Shown here: in pieces, positions 43,170 through 54,823 of the stretch
How positions within the stretch are numbered: the first letter of the stretch is position 1
Layout: the number at the start of each line of letters is the position of its first letter
Assembly (NCBI GenBank): GCA_030704615.1
Contig: CM060734.1
Span: 16,492,001 to 16,556,000 of the forward strand
Length of the DNA: 64,000 nucleotides
Origin: Takakia lepidozioides
Taxonomy: Eukaryota > Streptophyta > Takakiopsida > Takakiales > Takakiaceae
Direction of reading: 5' to 3'
Notes under the pieces: model-generated
Seen by the model: the letters and a program-made list of their open reading frames with translations, nothing else
Told to the model about the DNA's origin: nothing
Database searches by the model: none
Position numbers and translations under genes: made by a program

Positions 43170-46100
43170 TTACTGATTGGGATTAGCAAACCTTTGTGAG
43201 CGAACACCTTTCTGACGTTGAGAGTCTCGTGAAGGACTCTGTGTACGAGCCCGAGGTCTGTCACTGGTTGACGGAGATGATTGAACACTACCTGGATATG
43301 TGAGGCCCTCTGGAGGCTGATATCGAGGTAATCTTTCAGGCATAGGAGACCCCCGTCGCTTCTTCTCTGCCATCTGAATTGCATAGTCTTCTCCCATGTC
43401 AAAAGAGTCCGCTGAAGAAACAGTTGTATCAGAATCCTCATCGCCTCTCAGGTGTTTTAACTGTCGAACTTTTTGTGGAATCCTCTGGGGCATACAATGT
43501 TGTCCTACCATGTCTGGAAGTTTAAATTTTAAAACTTGTTGTAAACGCTGAATGGCAAAATTGGTGAAGACCTTGAGCTCCTTGTCTGTCCAAGTGAGTG
43601 GGGTACCAATGACTTGTGAATTGTGCAAGTATTTCCATCCCTCATGTCCCTTAAAGAAAATATCGTCAGGGCCAAATTTCTGTGTTGACAAATTGTTCCA
43701 GGCCGCATGAAACCATGAACGAATTTGAGAATCCTTTTGCATCATAACTTTTGCCTCATATAGGTACATATGAGGTGGCACTGAAGGTAAGACCCAATGA
43801 TCCCCACTGGAATAACTCAGAAAGCGCGATTGCATCTTGTGCTGCTCAATGTGATAACGTACCAGAAAACAAGCAGCGTAGTATAACCCACAGCCCATGA
43901 CAATACTTGCTACCTCCTTGGTCTTGGTATAAATGAATCCATGTACAACTTGGAAGGCAATTAATTCCTTCAACATGGTACTTGCCTCATGCCAGTACTG
44001 CGCAAAGTGATGATCCTCAATGGGTCGATTGTTTGGAAGAACCTTAGTTCTAGTTGCCACTGGCAGCCAAATGCGCATGATTTGATAGTAATGTGCCAAT
44101 GACTGCGGAGGACTAAATTCTTTCCAAGCCAAATCCAACACAATGGGAATTTGGTTGAAGGGCATAATCATAGCCCTACTGTACTCCCTTGCAGCTGGAG
44201 TTTTAGGTGGGTTAAAAGCAGCATTTCCCCATACCTCAGGCTGTGGTGGCTGTGGTGTGGCTGTAGTAACAACAGGGTCAGCTACTGGCACAATGACTTG
44301 TTGTGGTGTTGGTGGCACTGGCTCTTATACCATTTGCATCTCCTGCACCTCTTGTGAAGAAGACTGAAAAGCCAAAGTTCTCGCTTTTAAATAAGAAGCC
44401 ATTAGCTGTTCCTCAGGTACACAGACTCTCTTGTCGATATTTGAAGTGAGGTCCTCCACTTGAGTCTGCAGGCCGTCTACATCCTCCTGTAACTCCGCTA
44501 TCCTACTATAGACATTGTCTATAGTAGTTGTGGCAATGTTCTGCACTTGCAGTCTGAGCTCATTCATCTCGCTTTGGGTGAGCTTTCGTGGTGCTTTGCC
44601 CTCCACTGGCCCTTGTGCTAACCAGACCTGCATAAGGTGTTTATCCACCAAGTTGCTTGTGGTACCTCTGAGAGTTTGCTCATCTCTGAGTTTGTATATC
44701 TCTAATTGCTGTTGTAAAGCCTCCATGCGCTTCGCATGAGGTTCAACCAAATTCGCATAGGCAGCAAGCAGATTATTGGCTTCCTTCCAAGCCTTGTTAA
44801 TGACAGAGATTTCATTTCTATTGGCCATGACCGTTTGTTGCAACTCCAGGATGTGCCTCTCTTGGTCAGCTTCAACCTGCCTGTATTGCTTGAAAGTATC
44901 CTCATTGCGACAGATTGTATTCTTCATATCGACAATGAGTTTCACTTGCTCAACATTCTCTACCTCTGCCTTCGTACATCTTTCCGCTTGACTATTTATT
45001 TCTATTGTAGATTGGTCAAGCATAGTTGTGAGTGTAGCACATTGGATGGCCATCCTGTCGTGCACTGTCTGCAACTCCGTATGTAGTGCATTCACTTGTT
45101 GCAACTTGCTTTCATGCTTCACCTGCATTTGGTATAGCTGTTGCTTATGTGCTTCGTGCAACTGGTCTTGCGCGAGGCCTGCCTCAATCAATTGTTCCTT
45201 GGCCAATTGCAAAGCCGCTTCTGTACTCTCCAAGTCTTGCTGCATCTTGAGAGTGACCTCTTCATCAACCTTGTTTGCACACTCTGTGGCAAGTCGAGCC
45301 TCAAACTCCTTCCTGAGTTCCTCCCTCAAAGCTGCCAATTGAGTAGTGGGAACATGGGATTTGACATAAGTACCCAACAGATTAAGTGTCCTGCTTATGG
45401 AACTCATAAGCATGGCCTGTTGAGGGTCATCTTGGTGAGCTTGCTGCTGTTCTCCCTGATCCTCAACAGTGTGATGCCTTACGAACCACTCAGGCCATTG
45501 CCCCACCAGATTTTCTTCCTGAACCACTTCATCCATCACCGGTGCTGCAGTGTCTTGACATTCTACCTGTGGTACCTCCGTCACATGTGTGTGTATTATA
45601 TGCACCGCAGGGTTTCCCTTGGACAATTGTTGCACCTCCGGAATCACTGTGTCCTTGACCATACCAGAATATTCATAGAGAAGGTCCCCCTTCTCAATTT
45701 CTGCCACCACCTGTTCTGTAGTGGGAATATCTAACCCTTCTTTTTCCAAATCAATTATTTCTGGTGGAACTGCATGGACAACTTGTGGTAACTCTATGAC
45801 AAGCCGATCATCTGGCTGTGATGGCTATGATACTGAAGTAACTTCCTCTTCCCTCTCTGAAGGTCCTGCTTCCAGTAATAGCAGTTCTTTGTGCTGCTGT
45901 GCCCCTTCCTGCACAAGAGCTTGGGAAACATTATCATGCGGATTCCGTGAAGCCAGTGGATCCGCCACTATAGTTTTTCCCCGCCTCTGTCTCTTAGTCT
46001 CAGGTTGCCCTGCCAGTCCACCCTCACTGTGTGAAGAGCCTTGCTATTCCATTGCGGTGGTTTCTGGCTCAAACACTCCCATCTCTTTTCTTTCTCGAGC

Positions 46101-46943
46101 ATCAAGTATGCCAGAATCAAGAATTATTTGAGCAATGATTGGGCCAGACACTATGATAGGAGACTTTGCGGCAGTACCCTGTAATCTTTTCATCTCCTCT
46201 ACCAGTGCGTTGTACATTATGTCCGCCCATTCTACCTCTTCTCCTCTCAGGGCTTTGAGTATTTCTTCTGTGAAGGATCTGCTCAAATACTGTTGGTTCT
46301 GTTTCATGGCAAACAGAACGTTCAATACCTGGCCTACCTCCCTTAGCCCTGGGTACACGGCCTTGGTACAAGCATAACCCTGAGTTTTAAAGAAACTCCC
46401 TTCTTGGAATAAGTCCCCTATTTGCAGTCTTGCCCTGTGCTCCTCCACATGCACCTGACCTGCTGGCAATCGAAACAATTGCTGTAGGTATAGGGGAGTA
46501 ATTACTAATTCAACTCCCTTCACCGTTGTTACTCCTGTCCTTGGCTCAAAGTTCTGCAAGAATTGTAACATGTACTGTCTATGGTGCAATGTCCAATCTT
46601 TGCTTTGCAATCCTTCCAATCGCAGCTCCTTAAGTAACTTTACCGCCTGTGGAGTAGCAATCGTTTGTTTCTGCAGAATTGTGGTGCTCTTCACCCTGAT
46701 TTCTTCCATTCCTCTCACTCTCTTCATTCTAGACCCACAGAAATGTTTTGGCTGTAACAATTGAAGAAATGCCTGCAGGGCACAAAGCATAAATGTATGG
46801 TTGCCACAAAAAGCTATGGGTAATTTCTTGTAAGCCTGCGGGGCTTGCAAGCATCGATCAAGATAAAAGATCCGCTCTGTTCTTTCGTCCCTATGCCATT
46901 GCGTAAGTAATATTGCAAGCGTATAGTCTGTTAGTTCCTCCAT
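43170..46943 (-). pseudogene. Large sense frame of unknown function in gypsy-4
   Basis: One frame of 1258 codons is broken only by stops at 46044-46046, 45825-45827 and 44325-44327. N-terminal 300 residues: mainly helical, starting MEELTDYTLAILLTQWHRDE, no known motif. Middle (about residues 480-830): long coiled coil rich in Gln, Glu and Ala (LREELRKEFEARLATE, NEISVINKAWKEANNLLAAY). C-terminal 380 residues: a globular, Trp/Tyr-rich region (FNQIPIVLDLAWKEFSPPQS, GCGLYYAACFLVRYHIEQH), then a Ser/Arg-rich tail. It occupies the place of gag-pol in the sense direction. The long shared frame with three point stops argues for recent protein function. No RT, protease or integrase signature is seen. 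Confidence 0.55.
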
Positions 46944-47123
46944 AGCTTCAAAGCTATAGCATTGATGGTTTGTCCCATCGAGACGCCCGTTACTTAGAAC
47001 GACGCCGACTCTTGCGCTTAAATTCCCACCAATTTCTTGATCCCTTTTCTGACTTTCGATTGGCTGTAACCGCTGTGACTGGATTTTAGATTTAATTTTC
47101 TTTAGTGGACTTTCCCTGCTGGT

Positions 47124-48365
47124 CTATCCACTAGGATAACACATGTGACAAGAATTTCGCTTTTCTGTACTTACCGTTTGTTCTGTTGCCCCTTTTCCGT
47201 ATTCATTAATGGGCCCGCCATTCATCCGAATCGACGTGCTAATTAGGTATTTTGACGGCCATTCTTGTCCTCTTTCTTGATGACATCTGTTCTTGCACTT
47301 CCTTCTCAGCTGTGTGTTGCGCCTTGACTTCCACGTGTCCCTTTCTAAACTGGCTTCCGTCCTTTCTTCCGCCGGCCATTTCCGTGGAGTTATCCTGCGT
47401 CCACCTGTCACTGATTCTATGGATTGTGTAACCCTAGTAGGCTGTGTTAAGCTGTGACAGGCTGTGTCATACTGTGGTACGCCGTGATAGGCTGTGATAC
47501 ACTGTGGTAAGCTGTGATAGGCTGTGACACGCTGTGGTAGGTTGTGATATGTTGTGTCGCGCCTTGATGGGCTGTGATAGGATGTGTCACGTCGTGATGG
47601 ATTGTGACAGGCTGTGTTGCGCCTTGATGGGCTGTGATAGGCTGTGTCGCGCTTGTTCTGCCCCAAGATATTCACAGTATTCCCAGCTTCAGTTGCACTA
47701 CTTCCCACACTCCCTGTCCCCCCAGAGCCAGATCTAGGCAGCCCGCCTGATCCCCCTGAGCCGACACCTTCGTTGGCCTGTGATCCAAGTGCTCCACTTG
47801 ATCCAGGTCCAACGGGTTGGGATGTCCTGGTTGTAGTCTCAACCTTAGCTATTGGGTCTACTTCTTCATACTCTTCATCTTCCAATTTCTTCTCTCTGTT
47901 TTCATCCTCCAAGTTCTGCCCTTGGGTTTCTTCTTCACTCATGTAACTCAACTGCAATGGTGTTGGAGAGTCTGAACTCTCCGTTGGCTCTGCCACATCC
48001 TCTCCTCCTTTTTCACCTTCCGCTTCAGAAACTGGAGTTCCTGCTTTTGATGTTCCATGCCAACTCTTATCAAAGATTTCTGTCAAATCTTTTATCTAGG
48101 GATGTACCTCAGATCTTTCACCTCGTGATTGATCTTCTTCCCATACCAATTCCCTTAATCTTTCTTGCAAAGAAAAAGAAGGAGTGGCATCCAACTCTAG
48201 TTCTTCCGGTATGGGTGATGTACTCTTTGATCTTAATGGTGTGAGAGGTCCAGATGATTCCCCTATGTCTATTCCTCTCTCCCAAAGATATGGATAATTA
48301 GCTTTCAGATAGCTTTCTCTTTTTGCTGAATATCTCTGGCGTCTAGCTTCTCTTTCATCACTCAT
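47124..48365 (-). pseudogene. Gypsy-4 truncated gag
   Basis: The frame from 48365 (MSDEREARRQRYSAKRESYL) runs to a TAG at 48096-48098, where gypsy-3 has Trp, and then continues from 48086 (FDKSWHGTSKAGTP). It matches gypsy-3 gag up to GNTVNI (near 47680). It then passes into minisatellite-encoded text (RRDTTYHNLPQ) and an unrelated end. The capsid and zinc-knuckle parts are absent. Confidence 0.75.
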
Positions 48366-48386
48366 GTCCCATGTCTTTCATTTCTT

Positions 48387-49082
48387 TTAATGTGGCAATA
48401 ACCAAAACTCTCTTCTGTAATATCTCTCGTATATGCCTGGGTTTCTTTCTAGCTTTAATGCACCCTTGGCTACACTAGAAGTCTCCGTTACCATATAACC
48501 ATATGGCAAACAAGTATGGAAAGTTGTTCTTGGTGTGAGTTTGATCCACAAAATATCCTTTGGAATCCAATTCTTTACCAGTACAAGCTCTTCATGCATA
48601 TGAGTATACACATTCACCTTTCTTTCTTCCCAGCCTTCAAACTCTACTCGCTTAATGGATAGCAATGCTATCACATAAACCAGTGTTGGTAACCAACGTG
48701 CTCTTCCTCTACAGGCCACCTGATAAATCTTTATCACTCCTTTCTCCAGTCCCCATTCAGGGTCAGCATCATGCACTCTCTTAAGAATGTTTTCTTTACA
48801 ACCGTCTGGCAATTCCAAGAACCTTTGAAAGAATCGTATAGATAATCTTTCCTTCTCTGTTTCACAAGGAATTTGATTCACATCAAATTCTTTAATTCTC
48901 CAACCACCATGATCCCACCAGATGCCTGTCACATCTGGTTGTTCATGACCCAGTTCCCCAGTATGGTCGCCAAATGTCACGCAGCTTTTACTCACCCATC
49001 CCTTCGCTATCCGAGGCGGAAACTCCAAGATAGAAGAGTTGGAAATCTCTAAGTACTCAGCCCGCTCAGAACAATCAATCAT
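48387..49082 (-). CDS. Conserved 231-codon frame crossing LTR and primer site (gypsy-4 copy)
   Basis: The frame starts in the 5' LTR (MIDCSERAEYLEIS), crosses the LTR end and primer-binding region (48974-48956) and ends before gag. It is open and about 95 percent identical in protein to the gypsy-3 frame at 54108-54803. Motif-like stretches are WWDHGGWRIKEFDVNQ, RFLELPDGCKENILKRVH and RARWLPTLVYVIALLSIKR. No family was recognised. If translation starts inside, no good Met precedes the conserved core, so an LTR-encoded start is plausible. A transcript starting in the LTR upstream of this point would be required. Confidence 0.5.
   Translation of the reverse strand: MIDCSERAEYLEISNSSILEFPPRIAKGWVSKSCVTFGDHTGELGHEQPDVTGIWWDHGGWRIKEFDVNQIPCETEKERLSIRFFQRFLELPDGCKENILKRVHDADPEWGLEKGVIKIYQVACRGRARWLPTLVYVIALLSIKRVEFEGWEERKVNVYTHMHEELVLVKNWIPKDILWIKLTPRTTFHTCLPYGYMVTETSSVAKGALKLERNPGIYERYYRREFWLLPH
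48956..48974 (-). other. Gypsy-4 primer-binding-type site
   Basis: Directly after the LTR end (GTGACA) the minus strand reads TTTGGCGACCATACTGGGG. It is shared with gypsy-3 and similar in form to TGGCGCC-type primer sites of plant gypsy elements. The tRNA was not identified. Confidence 0.6.
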
Positions 49083-49909
49083 GACCTACAGCTAGTGTAT
49101 CATGGGGGTGTTTCCTATTTGTTTTCCTTCCCGCATTCATGTTAGCTAGTTACCTTACTGTTGGTAATTAAGTATCAGTTTGCTTCAGCAATCTATCGGA
49201 TTCCATCAACTCATCCATTTATTCCACAGCTTCACTCAGATCTCTCTACACAGTGTGAGTATGAAGTATGTATCAGATTAATATCTATCGAGTATTAGGC
49301 TGAAGCCATGGAGTCTCTAATCTGCTCTACATTACAACTCTACTGCTTGCATTCATTAAGCATCAACAGATCGCCCTCCTCCTACTCTGTGCTCTCCCTC
49401 CTTCCGCTCAGAGATGCGCTCTCTCCTACTTTCCTCCCGTGATGTCCGAAGTCCCTTCTCCCAGTGATTCCCCAAGAAGTGCTTCTTCTCCCGTCCTCGC
49501 TCCTGGCTTTATCTTCCTACCCGTTGTTCTAACCGTTTCCCTCACTAACCGTCATCCGTGTACTAACATGTTCCATTCGCAGATGTTGTTCCCCACAGTC
49601 GTTCCCTGTCCTGCTATCCGTTCCCTATGGTCGTGACAGCTGTGTCAAGCTGTGACTGGCTGTGCGACTGTGTCAAGCTGTGACTGGCTGTGACGGCTAT
49701 CGGACTGTGACGAGCTGTGTTGGCTGTGTCTGGCTGTGTCGGTTGTGTCGGACTGTGACGGGCTGTGTTGGCTGTGATGGGTTGTGTAACCCCCCTCTAA
49801 AGTGCGCTGCTGTCACCCCTAAGGCTCCTGTTGGTCTCAGTCTGTGCAAAAATTAAGGGTACCCCACAGATCCCGTATAAGAGTCTACGTCCCAGACAGT
49901 CCTCTAACA
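48975..49909 (-). repeat. Gypsy-4 5' LTR
   Basis: 935 bp with the same ends as the 3' LTR. The two differ by a few substitutions and a minisatellite length change (49.63-49.79 kb), which suggests a fairly recent insertion. Confidence 0.9.
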
Positions 49910-49914
49910 TGGTC

Positions 49915-50256
49915 TTGGTCCGTGGCGGTCATGAGGGTAGCGAGGTGGGCGCCGAGCTCCTTGTGTAGAATGCCTGGGTGTGACTGTAGTAGATTGAGCG
50001 ATGTGAGTAGGTCTGATAAGCAGTGTGGTGGAGCAAGGTAGTTGTTAGGATGTGGGGGAAGAGATTGTAAATCCCGTAAAGTGGAGATGAGTTGAGAGTC
50101 TGACTATGTGGCTAAGTAGGTATCACATTCTTTGGGTAGTGGGGAGATGGTGATGATGAGGGAGAAGAGAAGGTGTTGTGCTGGGTAGGTGTGGAGTTTC
50201 AAGGTGAGGGTGGGTGGGAAGTCCACAGGTGGAAAAGGAGTGTCTGGCAGCTGTTT
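49915..50256 (-). mobile_element. LINE-AC, 5' segment
   Basis: Colinear with LINE-B 7330-7690 (for example GTTGTTAGGATGTGGGGGAA and TAAATCCCGTAAAGTGGAGA). It starts after the gypsy-4 target copy and ends at the border of the second MULE copy. It is a decayed coding part before the endonuclease. Confidence 0.8.
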
Positions 50257-52386
50257 GGAGGTTTACTATTTCATGAGCTAGAAACCATGAGCCATGAGCC
50301 ATGAGCCGCATGAGCCGTGAGCCGAAGTCTAAGACACGTCGTTTTCATGAGCGGACTTCTCTAAATTTGGAAATGCGGCAAATTAAAAAGTATTAAAATA
50401 ATAGTTTTTTTAAATTTGACATTGGCTATTTTGGAATATCCAAATCCTGTAATGCGGCGAAGATATGTCGTGAGCAACAAGGTGGCTCATGGTTTTGTAA
50501 GTCTGCTCATGGAAAAAACCCACCGTGCAACGAAAAATCCAGTATCCCACAGCAAAGGGACGCCGTATACTGGCGTGTATAGAATATTCCGCAGTTTTAT
50601 ATGCCCTAACTTTGGAATGAAGCTGACCTTTTTCTCGCGATTGTATGATCCCCATGCAACAACATAGTCTGCATTGCTTGAAAAATCTTGCTTCTTCCTG
50701 CATTCTACGGGAAAGGTTTTGCCACTCCACTGCGAAATGTGGTGTTGTATTTCAATTCACATGTGCGAAATTTTTGAGGAGTTCCCTGTTGTGGGCAGTC
50801 GGCGCCCAGAAGACCCGGTGCGACTATCTTACTATGACCAAACTAGGTGCTGGTAGTGGCGGCCACATTACTTCGAAATGCGGTGCCGCATTTCCTTGCC
50901 GGGTGTCGAATGAGGTATGCAAAGTTTGGGGTCAGGAGAAAAGTTACAAGCCCAAAACAAAATTCCATGCACGTGGAAACAGAAGGCAATGACATATTAG
51001 TATACTAGTATGACCAAAATGCGTACTGGTAGAACAGACACAACTCAAACAGTTCTCTTGCCAAAGTCAGAGGTACTTGCAGCAGTACAGTTCAACTATA
51101 ATTGAAACTTTGGAAAGGATGGGCGTAATATTGTCTCGTGCCCCGAAAACCAAGCTCACTGGTCCCCTGGATCCATATTCAGAAGAGTGAACACCTCGGT
51201 GGGGCTCAACGATGGTGCATGTATGTAGTAATGAGTGGTGGAATTACACCCGAGTCTCTTTAGGTACACGTAGTACAGATGTTTTTGCAAGGGCAATACG
51301 ATGCCCCCTTCTTGGCCATGATCTAGAAGTCTTTGCAATTGCCTCCATCCGTGGTATGACCCCACTCCACGAACGCTTATAGGCATATCTATGATCGATT
51401 GTAAATTATTCATAACTTATTAATTCTGAAATGGTGATGGTGTACACCTCGTTGCGGACAGCTGAGCCTGCCGTGACCATCTGATAAACACGCCCAAAGC
51501 CTAGTGGGGGCACTTCTGTTGAACTCTGGATTGTACAATTCATCCCAAGTGCATTCCCCATCCTTCTCTCGTTCACTTTGAGGGAGGTCGCCGTCTCCTC
51601 GGTTTCCCCCAGCGGTGTGTAGGATACGCATTATTGTCGCGTCGGTCTGCTCTTGCTCTCATAGGGGTCGGTGGTCGAGGCTGTGGAACCGGAAGTGGTT
51701 GTTTGGGGACGTCAGTTCGCTGTACCATCCAAAATCCTGCTGCAGTAAGGGCGTCGGCCTCAACCTGACTCAGATTGCATCCCGGTTCCACCGGCCACAC
51801 CAAAGGAGCCTCTGGCATTGATTGTATGTCGGGCTTGGGCTTTCCATAGACACAAGTAATAATGTCATGTCTACAGAACCAGAACTGGGTCGTCCTCGCC
51901 TCCACAAACTTGACACAGAGAAATCTTCCAGTGAAAGTAGGAGCAGAGACAGCCCCAACTGGGTTCCTCCTTGTCATCTCTCCACAACGTTGCCGTGTAT
52001 CCACTTGAATTGTGGAACACCTGCCTTGATACCGAGGCAGTGTGCGAGCAATTCTCCACTGTGACGTAGACACAGTTGTCTCCACAATGGGTTGCCCATA
52101 CTGCATAACAACGGGCGGAATCTGGGGCAGGCGTGCCAACGGAATTTCACGCACGGATCCCTGCTTGAAGGCGATGGCGATCTTGAAACTCTTGGGCTTC
52201 CACTGCTGGAAGAGACATTGTGCGGCAACATGACTGGACCTCGAGGTGCAGTCCAAATGTTCATGTCGGATCGCCATGAATCCTCTTCGCAGTCGGGTTC
52301 GTCTTCAGGTGCGAGTATGGACGTCGCCCTCTAGGTGATCACCTCTGCGGTGCAGAGGTGTCCCTTTGATATTCTCTTGCAATGTC
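50257..52386 (-). mobile_element. Second copy of the MULE-like element, truncated
   Basis: It starts GGAGGTTTACTATTTCATGAGC with CATGAGC repeats, as at 21971, and follows that copy through the 3' untranslated region (with a palindrome site GAAATGCGGTGCCGCATTTC near 50875) into the transposase exon 2. An LTR cuts it off at 52387. It is inserted in LINE-AC. Positions 50.34-51.15 kb are noncoding. Confidence 0.85.
51156..52330 (-). pseudogene. Transposase exon 2 of the second MULE copy
   Basis: A frame from 52277 to 51573 covers FWFCRHDIITCVYGKPK and VWPVEPGCNLSQVEADALTA without the 1-base deletion seen in the first copy. A frameshift follows near 51575. About 75 foreign bases (51343-51418) then replace the start of the SWIM finger, leaving only the KHLYYVYLKRLGC end (51300-51156). 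The catalytic core is absent because the copy is truncated. Confidence 0.8.
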
Positions 52387-53295
52387 TGTTAGAGGGCTGT
52401 CTGGGACTTAGACAGTTTTACGGGTTCTGTGGGGTACCCTTAATTTTGCGCAGACCTACGAGTGGTAGACTCAAACCAACACAAGCCTTAGGGGTGACGG
52501 ACACAGACCTTAGGGGTGGCAGACAGGCTCACACAGTCAGTCACATGCTTACACAACCTATCACAATCAGTCACAGCCTATCACAGCCTATCACAGTCAG
52601 TCACAGTCAGTCACAGCCTGACACAGCCCGACACAGCCCGACACAGCTTGGCACAGCCCGTCACAGCGTTCATAGGGAATGGTTATCATTGGCAGGGAAC
52701 GACTGTGTGGGAATGACATCTGCAGAGGGAACGTGCATTCTGTCTTGGATGACAGTTAGTTAGTTAGGCGGTTAGAACAACTTGCAGGTAGAATAGGCAG
52801 AGTAGCTACAGGGAGGGGATCACTTCTTGGACATCACTGCTGGAAGATCGCTTCTGGCATCATGACGGAGAGCACGATCTTGGAGCACAGGGATGGAGAT
52901 TACACAAAGGAGGAGATACGACGAGATGATGCTTGATACATGCAAGCTGTAGAGATGTACTGTAGGGCAGAATAGAGATACCATGGCTTCAGCCTGATAC
53001 ATGATAGTTATAAATCTGATTCCTATTTCATACTCACACGGTGTAGAGAGATATGAGTGAAGCTGTGGAATGAATGCTTGAGTAGATGGAACATGGTAGA
53101 TTGCAGAAGCAATCTGATACTTAATCATAGACAGTAAGGTAACTTGCTAACATGAATACGAGAAGGAATACAAATAGGAAAGCATCTCCATGATACACTA
53201 GTTGTAGGTCATGACTGATTGTTCTGAGCGGGAGGAGTACTTAGAGATATCCAACTCTTCTATCTTGGAGTTTCCACTTGGGATAACGAAGGGAT
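52387..53295 (+). repeat. LTR fragment of the gypsy-3/4 family
   Basis: It starts TGTTAGAGGGCTGTCTGGG and is colinear with the LTR at 53296. It stops at GAACGAAGGGA, about 27 bp short of the LTR end, where the next LTR begins. It contains a CACAGTCAGTCACAGCC minisatellite (52.5-52.68 kb). It is an older LTR into which gypsy-3 inserted or recombined. Confidence 0.8.
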
Positions 53296-54215
53296 TGTTA
53301 GAGGGCTGTTTGGGACTTAGACGCTTTTACGGGTTCTGTGGGGTACCCTTAATTTTTGCGTAGACTTACGGATGGTGGATTGAGACCAATAGAAGCCTTA
53401 GGGGTGACAGGCGCAGGCTTTAGGAGGGGTAGACAGCCCGACACAGCCTCACACAGTCAGTCACAGCCCGTCACAGTCTATCACAGCCGACACAGTCTGA
53501 CACAGCCAGTCACAGCCTGACACATCTCGACACAGTTTTATACAGCCAGTCACAGCTCGGCACAGCTTGGCACAGCCCGTCACAGCGTACATAGGGAACA
53601 GTTATCATTGACAGGGAACGACTGTGTGGGAATGACATCTGCAGAGGGAACGTGTTACTTCAGGGGTGACAGTTAGTTAGTTAGGTGGTTAGAACAGCTT
53701 GCGGGTAGATTAGGCAGGGCGGCAACAGGAAGGGGAGGACTTCTTGGGGGGGAGCGCGACTTGGTCTGGGGAAGAGGAGACAAAACGGGGAGCGGAAACA
53801 GTGAAGGGGAGAAGAGGACTTGATTGAGGCTTAATTCATGCAAGCTGTAGAATCATACAATAGGGTAGATTAGGGACACCATGGCATTGGCCTGATACTT
53901 GATTAATCTTAATCTGATATTTATTCGATACATCACACTGTGTAGAGAGACATGAGAGAAGCTGTGGAATGAATGAATGAATGATTTGAACTTGATAGGT
54001 ACTGAAGCAATCTGATGCTTCAGTATACATAGTAAGGTAATTGGCTAATATGAAGGCAAGAAGAAATACAAATAGGAAGCACAACCATGATTCACTAGCT
54101 GTAGGTCATGACCGATTGTTCTGAGCGGGCTGAGTGTTTAGAGATATCCAACTCTTCTATCTTGGAGTTTCCGCCTCGGATAGCGAAGGGATGGGTGAGT
54201 AAAAGCCGCTCGACA
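53296..54215 (+). repeat. Gypsy-3 5' LTR
   Basis: 920 bp, TGTTAGAG...CTCGACA, homologous to the LTRs of gypsy-4. It is followed by the site TTTGGCGACCATACTGGGG (54216-54234). Confidence 0.9.
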
Positions 54216-54803
54216 TTTGGCGACCATACTGGGGATCTGGGTCATGAACAACTAGATGTGACAGACATCTGGTGGGATCATGGTGGTTGGAGAATTAAAG
54301 AATTTGATGTGAATCAAATTCCCTGTGGAACTGAGAAGGAAAGATTGTCCAAACAATTCTTTCAGAGGTTCTTGGAATTGCCAGACGGTTGTAAAGAAAA
54401 CGTTCTTAAGAGAGTGCATGATGCTGACCCTGAGTGGGGTCTGGAGAAAGGAGTGATAAAGATTTATCAAGTGGCCTGTAGAGGAAGAGCACGTTGGTTA
54501 CCAACACTGGTTTATGTGATAGCATTGCTATCCATTAAGCGAGTAGAGTTTGAAGGCTGGGAGGAAAGGAAAGTGAATGTTTACACTCATATGCATGAAG
54601 AGCTTGTATTGATAAAGAATTGGATTCCTAAGGATATTCTGTGGATCAAACTCACACCAAGAACAGCTTTTCAGACTTGTTTGTCATATGGTTATATGGT
54701 AACGGAGACTTCTAGTATAGCCAAGGGTGCATTGAAGCTTGAAAGAAATCCAGGCATATACGAGAGATACTACAGGAGAGAGTTTTGGTTATTGCCTCAT
54801 TGA
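54108..54803 (+). CDS. Conserved 231-codon frame crossing LTR and primer site (gypsy-3 copy)
   Basis: The frame starts MTDCSERAECLEIS in the LTR and reads through the primer site into the internal region. It is open and nearly identical in protein to the gypsy-4 frame. The body is rich in charged and aromatic residues (WEERKVNVYTHMHEELVLIK). It lies 20 bp before gag. No family was recognised. Its conservation in two diverged copies argues for translation, perhaps as an accessory or leader protein. Confidence 0.5.
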   Translation: MTDCSERAECLEISNSSILEFPPRIAKGWVSKSRSTFGDHTGDLGHEQLDVTDIWWDHGGWRIKEFDVNQIPCGTEKERLSKQFFQRFLELPDGCKENVLKRVHDADPEWGLEKGVIKIYQVACRGRARWLPTLVYVIALLSIKRVEFEGWEERKVNVYTHMHEELVLIKNWIPKDILWIKLTPRTAFQTCLSYGYMVTETSSIAKGALKLERNPGIYERYYRREFWLLPH

Positions 54804-54823
54804 AGATATGAAAGACATGGGAC

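Larger units (their letters stand above)
42224..49909 (-). mobile_element. Gypsy-4: LTR element with no pol and a large unknown ORF
   Basis: LTRs lie at 42224-43131 and 48975-49909. TGGTC is repeated directly outside (42219-42223 and 49910-49914), and the LINE sequence continues across the gap, so this is a clear 7.7-kb insertion. On the minus strand the inside holds a primer-binding-like site, a 231-codon frame, the start of gag, a minisatellite, and a 1258-codon frame that is not gag or pol. No RT, RNase H or integrase motif was found, so it needs enzymes from elsewhere, for example gypsy-3-like elements with the same LTR. Confidence 0.85.

Noticed and set aside
45028-45734. Plus-strand Cys-rich frames opposite the coiled-coil ORF of gypsy-4.
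   Set aside because: Antisense shadow of a Gln/Ala-rich coiled coil (GCA/TGC and CAA/TTG complement).
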